A stretch of 50,622 nt of DNA from Pseudomonadaceae bacterium (GCA_030602315.1 JAUVZY010000021.1:1-50622), one strand, 5' to 3'; counted from the first letter of the stretch, positions 38,901 through 47,422 are shown. Translations and numbers: made by a program. The notes: a model not told the origin generated them from the letters alone.

Positions 38901-39992
38901 GTGAGTGCGATGACCTTTGTCTATTTGATCGCTGGCCTGGTCCTGTTGGTCGCCGGTGCCGAAGTACTGGTGCGTGGCGCTGCCCGGCTGGCGGCGCAAT
39001 TTGGCATCTCGCCGCTGGTAATCGGCCTGACCGTGGTGGCCTTCGGCACCAGTGCCCCGGAAACCGCCGTGAGCGTGCAGTCGGCGTTCAACGGCAGCGG
39101 CGACCTGGCGATCGGCAACGTCATCGGCAGCAACATCGCCAACGTGCTGCTGATTCTGGGCCTGACCGCACTGGTCGCCCCCCTGGTGGTATCGCGCCAA
39201 CTGATCCGCCTGGACGTGCCGCTGATGATCGGCGCCAGCGTGCTGGTCTATGCGCTGGCCTGGAATGGCGTGCTCAGCCGCCTCGACGGCGCGCTGCTGT
39301 TCGCCCTGGTGGTGGCCTATACGGTGTTCCTGGTCATCTCCAGCCGCCGCGAGCAGGCGCAGAGCAACGCCGAGGATGATGAATTCGCCAAGGAATTCGG
39401 CCTGACCGAGCAGCCCAAGCCCTATGCCTGGGCGGTCAACCTGGGCCTCGTGGTGGTCGGCCTCGCCCTGCTGGTGGGCGGCTCGAACCTGCTGGTCGAA
39501 GGCGCCGTGACCCTGGCGCGCGCCCTCGGCCTCTCGGAGCTGGTGATCGGCCTGACCGTGATCGCGGTCGGCACTTCCCTGCCGGAACTGGCCACCTCGA
39601 TCATGGCGGCGTTTCGCGGCGAGCGGGACATCGCGGTGGGCAACATCGTCGGCAGCAACCTGTTCAACCTCCTGTGCGTGCTCGGCCTGGCCTCGCTGGT
39701 GTCGCCGGCAGCGATCAACGTGTCGCCCAGCGCGCTCGCCTTCGACTTCCCGGTGATGATCGGCGTGGCGATCGCCTGCCTGCCGATCTTCTTCTCAGGT
39801 TACGCGATCAACCGCTGGGAAGGCCTGTTGTTCGTCGGCTATTACGTCGCCTACACCGTCTATCTGGTGCTGGCCCACACCGGCCGCCCGTTTGCCGAGA
39901 CGATGGGCCATGCGGTGCTGTATTACGCACTGCCGCTGACCGCCATCACCCTGCTGGTGATTGCCGGGCGCGCCTGGCAGCGGCAGCGCTGA
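38901..39992 (+). CDS. Cation/calcium antiporter (CaCA superfamily), second of a tandem pair
   Basis: 363 residues from GTG 38901, 12 bp after its paralogue, with GGAG upstream; ATG 38910 is an alternative start. The two proteins align end to end with high identity, including the alpha repeats FGTSAPETAVS / VIGSNIANVLLILG and VGTSLPELATS / IVGSNLFNLLCVLG. Here the alpha-2 asparagine (N253) is present. The central loop is longer and acidic (NAEDDEFAKEFG). The pair most likely arose by tandem duplication; the substrate is inferred from the family. Confidence 0.92.
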   Translation: MSAMTFVYLIAGLVLLVAGAEVLVRGAARLAAQFGISPLVIGLTVVAFGTSAPETAVSVQSAFNGSGDLAIGNVIGSNIANVLLILGLTALVAPLVVSRQLIRLDVPLMIGASVLVYALAWNGVLSRLDGALLFALVVAYTVFLVISSRREQAQSNAEDDEFAKEFGLTEQPKPYAWAVNLGLVVVGLALLVGGSNLLVEGAVTLARALGLSELVIGLTVIAVGTSLPELATSIMAAFRGERDIAVGNIVGSNLFNLLCVLGLASLVSPAAINVSPSALAFDFPVMIGVAIACLPIFFSGYAINRWEGLLFVGYYVAYTVYLVLAHTGRPFAETMGHAVLYYALPLTAITLLVIAGRAWQRQR

Positions 39993-40013
39993 TCGCGGCG
40001 CGGGCAGCCTCCG

Positions 40014-40445
40014 TCAGGCTTCCCGCTCGGGCAGGCGCGGCAACTCCACCACCGTTGCCTGCTCCTGCTCGTCGCCCAGCCGGTGCAGCCGGCCTTCGAC
40101 CACCGCGCCATTTTCCATGCTCAGCTGGCGATAACTGATGTTGCCGCGGATGCGCGCATTGGAGTGCAGCTCCAGCAGGTGGTCGACCATCAGATCGCCG
40201 ATGATGGTGCCGTCGATCAGCGCATCGTAACTGCTGACATTGCCCTCGATGCAGCCTTCGGCGCTGAGCGCCAGCAGGCTGCGGCTGCCGGCCTTGTGCA
40301 TAACATTGCCGCGGATCGTCCCGCTGACCTTCAGGCCATCCTCGAATTCCAGATCGCCCGACAGCGAGACATTGCCGGACAGCAGGCTGGAGAACTCGTC
40401 GATCACCACACGCGGCGCGGCCTTTTTCTTGTTGCCACTGAACAT
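40014..40445 (-). CDS. Bactofilin (polymer-forming cytoskeletal protein)
   Basis: 143 residues from ATG 40445 with a GGGGG ribosome site; an upstream in-frame start near 40469 is less likely. A short basic N terminus (MFSGNKKKAAPRVV) is followed by a right-handed beta-helix bactofilin domain (about 15-120): LLSGNVSLSGDLEFEDGLKV, GTIRGNV, GCIEGNVSSYDALIDGTI and ARIRGNISYRQL. Bactofilins polymerise without nucleotides and position wall enzymes. It is the last gene of an M23 peptidase / coiled-coil / bactofilin set, an association known from shape-determining systems such as CcmA-Csd in Helicobacter. It converges on the second CaCA gene, 21 bp apart. Confidence 0.92.
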   Translation of the reverse strand: MFSGNKKKAAPRVVIDEFSSLLSGNVSLSGDLEFEDGLKVSGTIRGNVMHKAGSRSLLALSAEGCIEGNVSSYDALIDGTIIGDLMVDHLLELHSNARIRGNISYRQLSMENGAVVEGRLHRLGDEQEQATVVELPRLPEREA

Positions 40446-40458
40446 CGTCACCCCCTGA

Positions 40459-40815
40459 TTACCTTGCACTCTTCTGCCGGCGGAAGAACGCCAGCTCGGT
40501 CTTGAGCGTCTTGGCCTCGGCCGACATCGTCTCGATGCGCCGCAGCAACTGCGCCTGAGCGGCCTGCGCCTCGAGCATCACCAGGCGGTTCTGCTCCAGC
40601 TCGGCCTGCAACTGCTCGCCGGCCTTGGCCAGCGCGGCAACCTGCTGCGCGTGTCGCTGACGCTCCTGCTGCTGTTGCCAAAGCAGCCCGGCAATCGCCA
40701 GCAGCAGCACCAGCGCCAGCAGTGGCCAGCGATTGCCCTGCCGATACGCCTGCAGGCGATGCTCCGCACGCAGCAGATCGCGGGTGGAAAACGGCTTAAT
40801 CGAAAGCCAGCGCAT
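40459..40815 (-). CDS. Small membrane-anchored coiled-coil protein, unknown function
   Basis: 118 residues from ATG 40815, overlapping the end of the M23 peptidase gene by 20 bp. A cytoplasmic basic N terminus (about 1-29) and one membrane helix (WPLLALVLLLAIAGLLW, about 30-46) precede an extended Gln/Glu/Ala coiled coil (about 47-112) and a basic end. I recognise no family. The size and topology, and its place between an M23 peptidase and a bactofilin, suggest an adaptor linking the cytoplasmic filament to a periplasmic enzyme; that role is inference only. Confidence 0.75.
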   Translation of the reverse strand: MRWLSIKPFSTRDLLRAEHRLQAYRQGNRWPLLALVLLLAIAGLLWQQQQERQRHAQQVAALAKAGEQLQAELEQNRLVMLEAQAAQAQLLRRIETMSAEAKTLKTELAFFRRQKSAR

Positions 40816-41779
40816 CGATGTCGCGTTCCATTTCAGCCAGGGCGAGGAACCGTCGCGGGTCGAGATAGCGACCATTGCGCAGCACCTCGAAATGCAGATG
40901 CGCTCCGGTGGAGCGACCGGTGGAGCCGACCGCGCCAATGGCCTGCCCCGGCGTCACCACCTCGCCGTTACGCACGCCGATGCGCGACAGATGGGCATAA
41001 CGGGTGACCAGTCCATTGCCGTGCGCGATTTCGATCAGGTTGCCGAAGGCGCCGCGGCGCCCGGCGAAACGCACCTTGCCGCCGGCCGCCGCATAGACCG
41101 GCGCACCGCTGGCGATGGCGAAATCCACTCCGGCGTGGAAGGCCAGCTGCTTTCTGAATGGATCGATACGGTTACCGAAGTTCGACACCAGACGGGCGTC
41201 TTCCGGCACCGGGCGCCAGGCCGGAATCGCCATCAGCGCGGCATTGCGCTCGGCCACCCCTTCAAGCAACCGATCCAGCTCGCGCCGCAGGCAACTGGCG
41301 ACCGCCTCGCCGTGGCGCAGCCCTTCAAGCGGCGCCGCCTCGACATCTACCTCGGACTCTTCGCAAGAGCGCGGCGGGAGCAGCAGGCCACCCTGGCCCT
41401 TGCCGTCCGCGGCCGACTTGTCGGGCAAGAGGCTCGGTACCAGGGTCGGGTCGAGGGAGGACACCTGGCTGGTCAGCGTGCGCTGCTCGACCAGCATTCC
41501 GTGCAATGAGAGCACGTCGGACTCCAGCGCCTTGAGCCGCCCGACCAGCACACCGAGCCGGTCGATGGTGAAGCTGCGCTCTGCAGCTGGAGTGGCGTCG
41601 GCCTCGGCCAGCTCCGGCAGAGGCTCGCGCAGCGTGCTGCCGAGCCAGACGCCGCCGGCGAATACGGTGAGATTGAGTACCAGACCGATTGCCAGCGCCG
41701 GCATCAGCCAGCGGCGCGGATTGATCAGGCGCACCTCGGCGCGGGTCAGGGCGCGGCTGGATGGCGAGAACAACGTCAC
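40796..41779 (-). CDS. Membrane-anchored M23 (LytM) peptidase
   Basis: 327 residues from GTG 41779, with GGGGGGA upstream; the open frame to 41857 has no ribosome site. One membrane helix (about 26-46) is followed by a coiled coil (about 70-105), a linker with two cysteines (C139, C163) and the LytM domain (about 205-310). The zinc and catalytic residues are intact: H215 and D219 (FHAGVDF), H263 (YAHLS) and H296 (AHLHFEV). It should cut peptidoglycan cross-bridges in the periplasm. It is co-directional with the coiled-coil and bactofilin genes and overlaps the former. Confidence 0.9.
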   Translation of the reverse strand: MTLFSPSSRALTRAEVRLINPRRWLMPALAIGLVLNLTVFAGGVWLGSTLREPLPELAEADATPAAERSFTIDRLGVLVGRLKALESDVLSLHGMLVEQRTLTSQVSSLDPTLVPSLLPDKSAADGKGQGGLLLPPRSCEESEVDVEAAPLEGLRHGEAVASCLRRELDRLLEGVAERNAALMAIPAWRPVPEDARLVSNFGNRIDPFRKQLAFHAGVDFAIASGAPVYAAAGGKVRFAGRRGAFGNLIEIAHGNGLVTRYAHLSRIGVRNGEVVTPGQAIGAVGSTGRSTGAHLHFEVLRNGRYLDPRRFLALAEMERDIDALAFD

Positions 41780-41827
41780 AGAATGATCCCCCCTTGAAAA
41801 CGAACGGCCGGCATCACTGTCCAAGGC

Positions 41828-41841
41828 GGCCTCGCGAGGCC
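41828..41841. promoter_or_regulatory. 14-bp perfect palindrome upstream of the M23 peptidase gene
   Basis: GGCCTCGCGAGGCC lies 49 bp before the GTG start, in a 204-bp space. On the minus strand it directly follows GTAAAGTTCT, which contains a possible -10 (TAAAGT). An operator overlapping the transcription start, or a leader hairpin, are both possible. The space also holds an AT-rich patch (A7 on the minus strand near 41860) typical of promoter regions. Confidence 0.4.
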
Positions 41842-41983
41842 AGAACTTTACCCACATCGTTTTTTTATTTGTGCGGGCTACTGGGCGATTCGGGGATTGC
41901 TGGCCGCAGCAGGCGCGGCACAGATCACGTCAGGCGAAAAACGCTGCCGCCGAGTGGGGGGAGATGGCGCTGCGCGCGATGGC

Positions 41984-42925
41984 TCAGGCCAGCCCCAAAG
42001 CCTGCAGGGTGAGAATGCCGGCGTTGATGCTGACCACCGAAATCAGCGTGGTCAGCGCGATGATCGCTGCCGCCAGCTCGGCATTGGCGCCCACCGCCTT
42101 GGCCATGACGAAGCTGGCGGCGGCCGTCGGACAGGCGAAATAGACGAACAGGATGCCAAGTTCGGCGCCGCGCAGGCCGACCAGCCAGGCGCCGAAGGTG
42201 GCGATCAGCGGCAGCCAGACCATCTTCATCAGGCTGGCGCTGATCGCCAATGCGCTGCTGGCACGCAGGGCCGAGAGCGTCAGGGTGCCGCCGATGCAGA
42301 TCAGCGCCAACGGCAGCGTCATCCGCGCGAAGTAATCGCCGGAGGTCACCAGCCACTGCGGCAGACCGATCTGGAAATAGGCGAACGGCAGCGAGCTGAC
42401 CACGCCGATGATCAAGGGATTGCGGGCGATGCCCTTGAGCACGCCGAGCAGGCTGGCCTGGCCGTTGGGGCTGTAGATCGCAAGGATCATCACCGACAGG
42501 CCGTTGAACATCAGGATCACCAGCCCGGTGAGCACCGCCCCGAGCGACAACCCGTAGTCACCGTAGAGGCTGCCGACCAGCGCCAGCCCGACGATGCCGT
42601 TATTGCCGCGAAACGAGCCCTGCACATAGACCCCGCGATCGTTTCGCGGCACCCGCAGCAGCGCCCAGCCCCAGGCGCCGAGGAAGGTCACCAGCGTCGC
42701 CACCGCGAAGTAGCCGAGCACCTTGGGCTGCAGCGCGGTGTTCAGGTCCGCCTGCTGCATCACCAGAAACAGCAGCACCGGCATGGTGCCGCGAAACACC
42801 AGACTGGAGGCCGTATTGATGAAGGCCGGATCGATCCAGCCCAGCCGGCGCAGCAGCGTGCCGAGAAACAGCATGGCGAAGACTGGCGCGGTGACGCTCA
42901 GCGTCTGGAGGGTGAGGGCAAGCAT
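41984..42925 (-). CDS. AEC family transporter (auxin efflux carrier / malonate-type permease)
   Basis: 313 residues from ATG 42925; the open frame to 43018 has no leader-like start. About ten hydrophobic segments in two five-helix halves: VTAPVFAMLFLGTLLRRLGW, INTASSLVFRGTMPVLLFLV, and the crossover region LPLALICIGGTLTL. Bacterial members move malate, malonate or related anions, but the substrate cannot be read from sequence. It lies 204 bp upstream of the M23 gene on the same strand. No link to the neighbouring roxRS genes is evident. Confidence 0.88.
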   Translation of the reverse strand: MLALTLQTLSVTAPVFAMLFLGTLLRRLGWIDPAFINTASSLVFRGTMPVLLFLVMQQADLNTALQPKVLGYFAVATLVTFLGAWGWALLRVPRNDRGVYVQGSFRGNNGIVGLALVGSLYGDYGLSLGAVLTGLVILMFNGLSVMILAIYSPNGQASLLGVLKGIARNPLIIGVVSSLPFAYFQIGLPQWLVTSGDYFARMTLPLALICIGGTLTLSALRASSALAISASLMKMVWLPLIATFGAWLVGLRGAELGILFVYFACPTAAASFVMAKAVGANAELAAAIIALTTLISVVSINAGILTLQALGLA

Positions 42926-42977
42926 GTCGCGGCTCGGGGCGAAAGGCCGGGCATGATAACCAAATATTTCAGCAAAG

Positions 42978-42992
42978 AGCGCCGCCGGCGCT
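42978..42992 (-). terminator. Hairpin after roxR (weak terminator candidate)
   Basis: On the minus strand AGCGCC-GGC-GGCGCT is followed by CTTTG. A second small hairpin (GAGGC-GAAA-GCCTC) overlaps the roxR stop at 43063-43076. Together they probably separate roxR from the AEC transporter gene; the T-run is poor. Confidence 0.35.
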
Positions 42993-43075
42993 AGGCCGGA
43001 CGCGAAAGCCAGGCGCACCCGACACTCGGATCGTCCAGCCGCAAGCCGCCCGCGCCTTTGCCGAGGCTTTCGCCT

Positions 43076-43636
43076 CTATCGCCGTACCGGGCGCTTCTGC
43101 AGCTTGCGCTGCAAGGTCCGCCGGTGCATGCCGAGGGCTCGGGCGGTGGCCGAGATATTGCCGTCATGCTCGGCCAGCACGCGCTGGATGTGCTCCCATT
43201 GCAGGCGATCGACCGACATCGGGTTGTCCGGCACCAGGGTTTCCAGGTCGGCATGGTCCGATACCAGCGCGGCCAGCACATCGTCGGCGTCGGCGGGTTT
43301 GCACATGTAGTTGCAGGCTCCGCGCTTGATCGCCTCGACCGCGGTCGCGATGCTCGAATAGCCGGTCAGGATCAGCACGCGCATCTCCGGGTCGAGCTCG
43401 AGCAGCTTGGGCAGCAGCACCAACCCCGAGTCGCCGTCCATCTTCAGGTCAAGCACGGCGTAGTCCGGCATATCCTCGCGGGCCATGGCCAGGCCCTCGT
43501 CGGCCGAGCCGGCGATGCTCACCCGCAACCCGCGCCGTCCCATGGCCCGGGCCAGTACCCGGGTGAAGGTGGGATCGTCATCGACCAGCAACAGGTGAGG
43601 CTGCTCCTCACCGTCAGGCAGCTGTTCGTTGGTCAT
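43076..43636 (-). CDS. roxR: Redox response regulator RoxR (RegA/PrrA/ActR family)
   Basis: 186 residues from ATG 43636 (MTNEQLPDGEEQPHLLLVDD). The receiver has acidic residues D20-D21, phosphoacceptor D63 (AVLDLKMDGD) and the KP pair in YMCKPAD. The C-terminal Fis-type helix-turn-helix GNISATARALGMHRRTLQRK is nearly invariant in RegA-like regulators. RoxSR in pseudomonads controls terminal oxidases, including the cyanide-insensitive oxidase, in response to respiratory redox state. It follows roxS by 94 bp. Confidence 0.95.
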   Translation of the reverse strand: MTNEQLPDGEEQPHLLLVDDDPTFTRVLARAMGRRGLRVSIAGSADEGLAMAREDMPDYAVLDLKMDGDSGLVLLPKLLELDPEMRVLILTGYSSIATAVEAIKRGACNYMCKPADADDVLAALVSDHADLETLVPDNPMSVDRLQWEHIQRVLAEHDGNISATARALGMHRRTLQRKLQKRPVRR

Positions 43637-43730
43637 CTCGATTTCCTCTCGCACGCAAAGGCAGCCACGACCTTCTAGATGGGTCTTGCAGCGCCTGACT
43701 TCAATAATCATCCGTCTGCCGCAGCGCGGT

Positions 43731-44984
43731 TCAGACGCGCGCCACGCCATAGGGCAGGCACAGTTCGGTCAATGTGCCGCCATCGGCCTGGTTATACAAC
43801 TTAACGGTGCCACCGGCGCGGTTGACGCTGGCCTGACTGAGGAACAGCCCAAGACCGAAACCCTTGCCCTTGGTGGTCAGAAACGGCCGGCCGATCTGTT
43901 CGGCGATCGCCAACGGCACGCCGGGGCCGTGATCGCGGATGGTCACGCGGATCCACTGGCCGTCCCAGGTCAGCCGGATGTCCAGGTTCTCCGCGCAGGC
44001 GTCGGTGGCGTTGTTCAACAGATTGAGCAGCGACTGCGACAGGTCGGCCGGCGGCATCATGCGCGGTGCGCTGCCTCGCCCGTCGCATTCGAAGCGGTAG
44101 CTCGCCTCCGGGCGCATCAGGTGCCAGCGGCGCAGCACGGCCTCGACCCACTCGCGTGCCGTCTGCTCCTGGATCGCCTGGCGCCGATCGGCCTCGGCGG
44201 CGCGCACCAGCTGCTGCAGGCTTTCCTTGCACAGTTTGACCTGCGACTGCAGCAGAGCCAGATCTTCCTGCAGCGCCGGATCGGTATGTTCCTGGCGCAG
44301 TTCCTTGAGCAGCACGCTCATGGTCGCCAGCGGTGTGCCCAGCTCATGCGCGGCACCCGCCGCCTGGGTGGCAACGGCCAGCAGTTGCTGATCACGCAGG
44401 CTTTCCTCGCGGCGCTCGGCCTGGCGCTGGTCCTGCTCGCGCAGCTGCCCGGCCATCCGCGCGACGAAGAAGGTGATCAGCACCGCCGCCAGCGCAAAGC
44501 TCAGCCACATGCCGTAGACCTGCAGGGTGCCGAGCAAGGCCGGCTCCAGCTGCAGCGGCTCGTAACGCATCAACAGCAGCGTGTAGCTGCCCAAGGCCAG
44601 TCCGGCGATCGCCAGGGTGTACAGCCAGGGCAGCGTCGCCGCGGCGATGGTCAGCGGTACCAGGTAATAGGAGACGAACGGATTGGTCGAGCCGCCGGTG
44701 AAGTACAACAGCACGCTGTGCACGATCAGATCGACCGCCAGGTGCGCGGCATACTCCAGCTCGGTGACCGGCCACGGGCCGCGCAGGCGCAGGGCACTGG
44801 CCAGACACAGCGCGCCGGAGACCGCCAGGGTGATGCCCAGCGCCATCCACGGCAGTTCGACCAGGCGGCTGGCATAGGCCAACCCCACCGAACCGGCTTG
44901 GGCGGCGAGCACCAGCACACGAATCAGCACCAGCAGGCGCAGGTTCAGTCGACTGGCGGACAACAGTTGCACGGGTTCGTACAT
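43731..44984 (-). CDS. roxS: Redox sensor histidine kinase RoxS (RegB/PrrB family)
   Basis: 417 residues from ATG 44984 with a strong GGGGGAGG site; the frame to 45068 is leader. About six membrane helices (14-175) include GGSTNPF at 97-103, the quinone-linked heptapeptide of RegB. The H-box is AHELGTPLATMSVLLKEL (H213), and C252 in QVKLCKESL is at the place of the redox-active RegB cysteine. The ATP-binding domain has LLNNATDAC, DHGPGVP and GKGFGLGLFLS. It phosphorylates RoxR. Both redox-sensing features of the family are conserved. Confidence 0.95.
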   Translation of the reverse strand: MYEPVQLLSASRLNLRLLVLIRVLVLAAQAGSVGLAYASRLVELPWMALGITLAVSGALCLASALRLRGPWPVTELEYAAHLAVDLIVHSVLLYFTGGSTNPFVSYYLVPLTIAAATLPWLYTLAIAGLALGSYTLLLMRYEPLQLEPALLGTLQVYGMWLSFALAAVLITFFVARMAGQLREQDQRQAERREESLRDQQLLAVATQAAGAAHELGTPLATMSVLLKELRQEHTDPALQEDLALLQSQVKLCKESLQQLVRAAEADRRQAIQEQTAREWVEAVLRRWHLMRPEASYRFECDGRGSAPRMMPPADLSQSLLNLLNNATDACAENLDIRLTWDGQWIRVTIRDHGPGVPLAIAEQIGRPFLTTKGKGFGLGLFLSQASVNRAGGTVKLYNQADGGTLTELCLPYGVARV

Positions 44985-45007
44985 GGCCCCTCCCCCAAGG
45001 AGTCGCG

Positions 45008-45013
45008 AGTATA
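45008..45013 (-). promoter_or_regulatory. Candidate -10 box of roxSR
   Basis: TATACT on the minus strand, 23 bp before the roxS ATG, which leaves only a short leader before the GGGGGAGG ribosome site. The -35 region is GC-rich and not convincing. Confidence 0.35.
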
Positions 45014-45087
45014 ACCAAGCGCACCGCTGGGCCAGCCCAATGCGGCAAAGGGCCGCAGCGTGCCGCACGCCACCAGCCTCGATGCGC

Positions 45088-45093
45088 TAGAGT
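45088..45093 (+). promoter_or_regulatory. Candidate -10 box of the SIMPL-domain gene
   Basis: TAGAGT, 29 bp upstream of the ATG at 45123, in the 138-bp space divergent from roxS. No clear -35 is seen. The same hexamer is used in the better-supported mreB promoter. Confidence 0.3.
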
Positions 45094-45122
45094 GACGGTC
45101 TTCACCACCAGAGGACGACTCC

Positions 45123-45827
45123 ATGCTCCGCGCATCCCGACTGCTTGCCGCCCCTCTATTGCTCGGCACACTCGCCGCGCTGCCGGCCGCCGCCGAGCCG
45201 GTCTACAACCAGGTCTCGCTGCGTGCCGAGGTCAGCCGCGAAGTGGTGCAGGACCGCATGCATGTCACCCTGTTTCGCGAAGAACAGGGTAGCGATCCGG
45301 CCAAACTGGCCGCACAGATCACCCAGGTGCTCAACCAGGCCGTCACGCGGGCGCGACAGGCGCAGGGCGTGGAAGTCAGCTTCGGCAACCGCCACGCTTA
45401 CCCCATCTATGACCGGGACGGTCGGCGCCTGAGTGGCTGGCGCGAGCGCGCCGAGCTGCGCCTGTCGGGCAGCGACTTCAGCGCCCTGTCGCGCCTGACC
45501 GCCGAACTGCTCGGCGAGCTGCAGATGGGCAGCCTGCACTTCAGCGTGTCCGACGCGATTCGTCAGCAGAACGAGGACGCGATGCTCAAGGAGGCGATCG
45601 CCGCCTTCCGCGCCCGCGCCAAGCTGGCCAGCGAAGCCCTGGGGGGCAGCGACTACCGGGTGATGAGCCTGAACCTGCACAGTTCGGGTAGCGGCTTTAC
45701 GCCAGTGATGCGCAGCATGGCGATGAAGGCCGAACGGATGGACGCCATGGCGGTACCTGAAATCGAGCCAGGCACCCAGCAATTGACCTTCACCGCCGAC
45801 GGCGCGATCCAGGTGCAGATGCGCTGA
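45123..45827 (+). CDS. Periplasmic SIMPL-domain (DUF541) protein
   Basis: 234 residues. A Sec signal peptide (MLRASRLLAAPLLLGTLAAL, cleavage near AAAEP at 22-24) precedes a single SIMPL/DUF541 domain: YNQVSLRAEVSREVVQDRMH, YPIYDRDGRRLSGWRERAEL, LKEAIAAFRARAKLASEAL and a C-terminal strand. E. coli YggE is related, with an effect on oxidative stress, but the molecular function is not known. It is divergent from roxS, as in P. aeruginosa, and ends 3 bp from the convergent pxpC stop. Confidence 0.88.
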   Translation: MLRASRLLAAPLLLGTLAALPAAAEPVYNQVSLRAEVSREVVQDRMHVTLFREEQGSDPAKLAAQITQVLNQAVTRARQAQGVEVSFGNRHAYPIYDRDGRRLSGWRERAELRLSGSDFSALSRLTAELLGELQMGSLHFSVSDAIRQQNEDAMLKEAIAAFRARAKLASEALGGSDYRVMSLNLHSSGSGFTPVMRSMAMKAERMDAMAVPEIEPGTQQLTFTADGAIQVQMR

Positions 45828-45830
45828 GCA

Positions 45831-46748
45831 TCAGCCGAAGAAACGGTAGAACGCGCGCAGGTCGGCCTGCGCCGATTCCACACTGATCGGCGTAAAACGC
45901 AGGGTCTGGTGCGCGGTGCTCTGCGCCAGGCGCCAACAGTCCCGCGGATGCACCCAGCCCAGCAGCGGATAGCCACCCATGGTCTGCCGGTCGGCGAGCA
46001 GCACGATCGGCTGACCATCCGGCGGCACCTGCAACGCGCCGAAGGCCACCCCCTCGGACCACGGCCGCGCCGGCGCACGCAGCGGCTCACCCGCCAGGCG
46101 CGCGCCCATCCGGTCGGACTGCGCGGTCACCCGCCAGGTCTGCTGGAAAAAGCCTGCCAGCTGTTCGCGGCCGAACGCTTGCGCATCGCCGCCGACCATC
46201 ATCCGCAGCACCGGCGACTGCGCATAGTCGGGAATGAAGCGCGCTGGCGTGGCGGCGGGTCCGGGCAGACTGCTGGGCGCGCACGCCAGCCAGTCGCCCA
46301 CAGCCAGCGCACTGCCCCGCCCATCCAGCCCGCCCAGGCCATCGCGGCGCTGGGTCGCCACGCTGCCGAGCACCGCATCGAGCTCGAAGCCGCCTGCCAC
46401 CGCCAGATAGAGGCGCTGGCCACGGCGGGCGAAGCCGATCTGCAGGCGCTGCCCGGCGGCCACGGCAAAGCGGCTCCAGAGCGCGCGCGGCTGTCCGTCC
46501 AGCGAGAGCGGCGCGTCCGCTCCGCACAGCGCGACCCAGGTTGCGCAGTGCGCCTCGAGCAGCACATCGCCCAAGGCGATTTCCAACAGCGGCGTGCCGG
46601 CACGATTGCCCAGCAGATGGTTGGCCCAGGCGGCGGCATGCCCATCCGCCGGCCCGGCCGGCGAGACACCCAGATGCTGCCAGCCCAGCCGGCCGGCATC
46701 CTGCAGCAGGCTCAACGGGCCGGCACGCAGCACGCGCCAGCCGCTCAC
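45831..46748 (-). CDS. pxpC: 5-oxoprolinase subunit PxpC (biotin-dependent carboxyltransferase family, KipA-like)
   Basis: 305 residues from GTG 46748, which overlaps the pxpB stop (GTGA); the open frame far upstream overlaps pxpB and is rejected. Family motifs: [37 protein letters not shown], the LAVAGGFELDAVLGS region, SDRMGARLAGEPL and LADRQTMGGYP. With PxpA and PxpB it hydrolyses 5-oxoproline (pyroglutamate) to glutamate using ATP. Last gene of pxpA-pxpB-pxpC. Confidence 0.93.
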   Translation of the reverse strand: MSGWRVLRAGPLSLLQDAGRLGWQHLGVSPAGPADGHAAAWANHLLGNRAGTPLLEIALGDVLLEAHCATWVALCGADAPLSLDGQPRALWSRFAVAAGQRLQIGFARRGQRLYLAVAGGFELDAVLGSVATQRRDGLGGLDGRGSALAVGDWLACAPSSLPGPAATPARFIPDYAQSPVLRMMVGGDAQAFGREQLAGFFQQTWRVTAQSDRMGARLAGEPLRAPARPWSEGVAFGALQVPPDGQPIVLLADRQTMGGYPLLGWVHPRDCWRLAQSTAHQTLRFTPISVESAQADLRAFYRFFG

Positions 46749-47422
46749 CCCTCGCCACCGGCCGCGCGATAGGCCGCCTCGTCGATCGGTATGAAACGCA
46801 CCCGGTCGCCCACCGCCAGCGGACAAGGCGGCTGCCGGGCGGCATCGAACAGCCGCCACGGGCTGCGCCCGAGCAAATGCCAGCCACCGGGCGAAGTCTG
46901 CGGATAGATGGCGGTCTGCCGCTCGGCGATCGCCAGGCTGCCGGCCGGCACCCGGGTGCGCGGCGTCGCCCGGCGCGGCAGGGCCAGGCGGGCATCCAGC
47001 TCGGTCAGATAGGCAAACCCGGGGGCAAAGCCGATGGCGCCGACCCGGTACTCCGCCGCGCAGTGCAGGTCGATCACCGTATTCACCGACAAGCCGCACT
47101 GCTGCGCCACCCAGGGCAGGTCTTCGCCGGCGTACCAGACAGGAATCAGGTGCAGACGCCCCGCCGTCTGGGTGTCAGGGCCGCGCTGCCAGGCTTCGAG
47201 CACCGGCGCGAGACGCTCAGCCAACTGCCGGTGGTCGATACGCCGCAGGTCATAATGCAACAGCAGGCTGGTCCAGGCCGGCACCACGTCGGTCAGCACA
47301 TCGCCCAATTCGGCACGCACGCGCTCGGCCAGCACGGCAATGCGCGCCGGCAGCGCCGCGTCGGGCGCTTCGGCCAGGCGCACCAGTAGCGCCTCGGCTC
47401 CGGCCGGTTCGAACTGGATCAT
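46745..47422 (-). CDS. pxpB: 5-oxoprolinase subunit PxpB (KipI-like allophanate hydrolase subunit 1)
   Basis: 225 residues from ATG 47422, which overlaps the pxpA stop (ATGA). Motifs: [55 protein letters not shown] and [13 protein letters not shown]. KipI was first known as a sporulation-kinase inhibitor in Bacillus; together with PxpA and PxpC it forms the bacterial 5-oxoprolinase. Overlaps on both sides indicate tight translational coupling. Confidence 0.93.
   Translation of the reverse strand: MIQFEPAGAEALLVRLAEAPDAALPARIAVLAERVRAELGDVLTDVVPAWTSLLLHYDLRRIDHRQLAERLAPVLEAWQRGPDTQTAGRLHLIPVWYAGEDLPWVAQQCGLSVNTVIDLHCAAEYRVGAIGFAPGFAYLTELDARLALPRRATPRTRVPAGSLAIAERQTAIYPQTSPGGWHLLGRSPWRLFDAARQPPCPLAVGDRVRFIPIDEAAYRAAGGEG

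Noticed and set aside
37812..39992. Tandem CaCA genes as an assembly duplication
   Set aside because: The proteins differ at many positions and in the central loop, so they are true diverged paralogues.
43629..45014. A 461-codon plus-strand open frame opposite roxS
   Set aside because: Antisense to an intact RoxS with all kinase motifs; Gln/Arg-rich low-complexity translation.
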